From an uncultured Candidatus Saccharibacteria bacterium (lineage in GTDB: Bacteria > Patescibacteriota > Saccharimonadia > Saccharimonadales > Saccharimonadaceae): a DNA stretch of 5,927 bases. The stretch is from the NCBI GenBank assembly GCA_938042055.1, contig CALIRX010000054.1, positions 1 through 5,927 of the forward strand, written 5' to 3'. Positions 5,193 to 5,927 of this stretch are shown piece after piece. Each line of letters starts with the position of its first letter. Position 1 is the stretch's first letter. A model generated the notes under the pieces. That model made no database searches. It was not told the DNA's origin and saw nothing but the letters and a program-made list of their open reading frames with translations. Both the position numbers and the translations under genes were made by a program.

Positions 5193-5220
5193 AAAATACC
5201 CCGTCTCTATGGGGTATTTT
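5193..5220 (-). terminator. Intrinsic terminator overlapping the end of trmD
   Basis: Perfect ten-base-pair stem AAAATACCCC (5193-5202) with GGGGTATTTT (5211-5220) and an eight-base loop. On the minus strand it forms after the last Asn and Lys codons and ends in TATTTTAAG. The trmD TAG (5207-5209) lies inside the loop. The sequence is symmetrical and could also stop plus-strand transcription. Confidence 0.88.
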
Positions 5221-5875
5221 TATTGGTCAATATCCGCGATTGTTCAGCGCGCCACTCGGCAATTTTTCCGTGGTGTCCGCTCAATAAAACATCCGGCACA
5301 CGTAAACCTTTAAATTCCTCAGGTCGTGTATATTGTGGAAACTCCAACGTTTCTCCATCTGAAAAACTTTCAATTTCCGCAGACTTTTCGCCGCCCAAAA
5401 CTCCAGGAATTAACCTAACAATAGAATCAATCATCATCATTGCCGCCAACTCTCCGCCCGTCAGCACAAAATCGCCAATACTCCATTGCTCATCAACTAG
5501 TTCTAAAATTCGCTCATCAACACCCTCGTATCGCCCGCAAATAAATATCACACCCCTATCATCATCGGCTTCTTCCTGAGCTTTAGCCTGCTTCCAGCGT
5601 CGCCCTCGCGGACTCATTAACACCACCTTCGCTGTTTCATCTTGAGATTTCGCAAATTCTACCGCCTTCCATAACGGCTCAATCATAAGAAGCATCCCGT
5701 CGCCACCGCCATAAGGAGTATCATCAACCTGACGACGAGGGCCCAAACCAAACTCCCGCAGATTCACCGTCGTAAGCTCTACAATACCGTCTTTCTGAGC
5801 CTTCCACATCATGGAATTATTAAAAACTCCCGTTGTCATTTCTGGAAAAAGCGTAATTACTTGAAATTTTCTCAT
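5207..5875 (-). CDS. trmD: tRNA (guanine37-N1)-methyltransferase
   Basis: 222 residues. TrmD is a SPOUT-family homodimer that transfers methyl from S-adenosylmethionine to N1 of G37 in tRNAs with G36-G37, preventing +1 frameshifting. Visible motifs: FQVITLFPEM (4-13), DDTPYGGGDGMLL (51-63), VLMSPRGR (85-92), FICGRYEGVDERI (111-123) and SIGDFVLTGGELA (132-144) of the trefoil knot. RLIPGVLG (154-161, Arg154) comes next. ESFSDG (169-174) has Asp173 at the place of the catalytic Asp, and FPQYTRP (179-185) follows. The C-terminal domain is slightly shorter than in E. coli (255 residues there), ending soon after EQSRIL. The start is ATG 5875, with a -10 ending seven bases upstream and no Shine-Dalgarno. 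It has its own promoter and terminator; rpsP, rimM and rplS, frequent operon partners elsewhere, are not adjacent in this window. Confidence 0.97.
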   Translation of the reverse strand: MRKFQVITLFPEMTTGVFNNSMMWKAQKDGIVELTTVNLREFGLGPRRQVDDTPYGGGDGMLLMIEPLWKAVEFAKSQDETAKVVLMSPRGRRWKQAKAQEEADDDRGVIFICGRYEGVDERILELVDEQWSIGDFVLTGGELAAMMMIDSIVRLIPGVLGGEKSAEIESFSDGETLEFPQYTRPEEFKGLRVPDVLLSGHHGKIAEWRAEQSRILTNKNTP

Positions 5876-5882
5876 CTGTTAC

Positions 5883-5911
5883 AGTGTAGCAAGTGTTGAC
5901 TTTTTTGTCCA
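5883..5911 (-). promoter_or_regulatory. Promoter of trmD (near-leaderless)
   Basis: -10 TACACT (5883-5888) and -35 TGGACA (5906-5911, five of six consensus bases) with a 17-base spacer. The -10 ends seven bases before ATG 5875, so the 5' leader is about one base or none. Confidence 0.72.
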
Positions 5912-5924
5912 GGTATGATATATA
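5896..5924 (+). promoter_or_regulatory. Rightward promoter for a gene beyond the right edge
   Basis: -35 TTGACT (5896-5901) and an extended -10 TGA-TATATA (box 5919-5924) with a 17-base spacer. It is strong by sequence. Its -35 and spacer overlap the trmD promoter on the other strand. The driven gene is outside the window. Confidence 0.65.
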
Positions 5925-5927
5925 TAT

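Overview
The window is an ordinary, gene-dense chromosomal stretch from a bacterium with a compact, moderately AT-rich genome. My best inference is a Candidate Phyla Radiation / Patescibacteria member, most likely Saccharibacteria (TM7). The grounds are short intergenic gaps, many small orphan membrane proteins, single-gene transcription units, and a striking excess of genes whose -10 box ends six bases before the ATG, which implies leaderless mRNAs. TGA is used as a real stop (end of rmuC, directly before a terminator), which argues against the UGA=Gly code of Gracilibacteria/Absconditabacteria. The phylum call rests on style and recalled protein similarity, not on a marker-gene tree.

Layout, left to right. 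Bases 1-1275 (minus strand) hold a two-gene operon: a 78-residue tail-anchored-type membrane protein, followed after one base by pheS (phenylalanyl-tRNA synthetase alpha), which runs off the left edge a few codons before its end. A 57-base divergent promoter region separates it from a plus-strand aquaporin-family channel (1333-2268) with a histone-like Lys/Ala-rich N-terminal tail and an altered pore filter. A bidirectional terminator lies between this gene and convergent rmuC (2321-3391, minus). Upstream of rmuC on the minus strand are an unrecognised polytopic membrane protein (3410-3904) and a PAP2-family lipid phosphatase (3957-4433), each with its own promoter. A tRNA-Gln(CUG) gene (4513-4587, plus) with its own promoter and terminator follows. 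Its terminator overlaps the end of a convergent four-helix membrane protein (4609-5028, minus; DoxX/MauE-like at best). After a 130-base unassigned spacer comes trmD (5207-5875, minus). The right edge carries back-to-back promoters, one for trmD and one firing rightward out of the window.

Functionally this is translation (pheS, tRNA-Gln, trmD) mixed with envelope proteins (channel, lipid phosphatase, orphan membrane proteins) and a DNA-maintenance gene (rmuC). I see no mobile element, CRISPR array, toxin-antitoxin or defence island. The most unusual points are the aquaporin (charged tail plus loss of the selectivity-filter arginine), the uniform leaderless promoter architecture, and stop codons placed in the loops of terminator hairpins.
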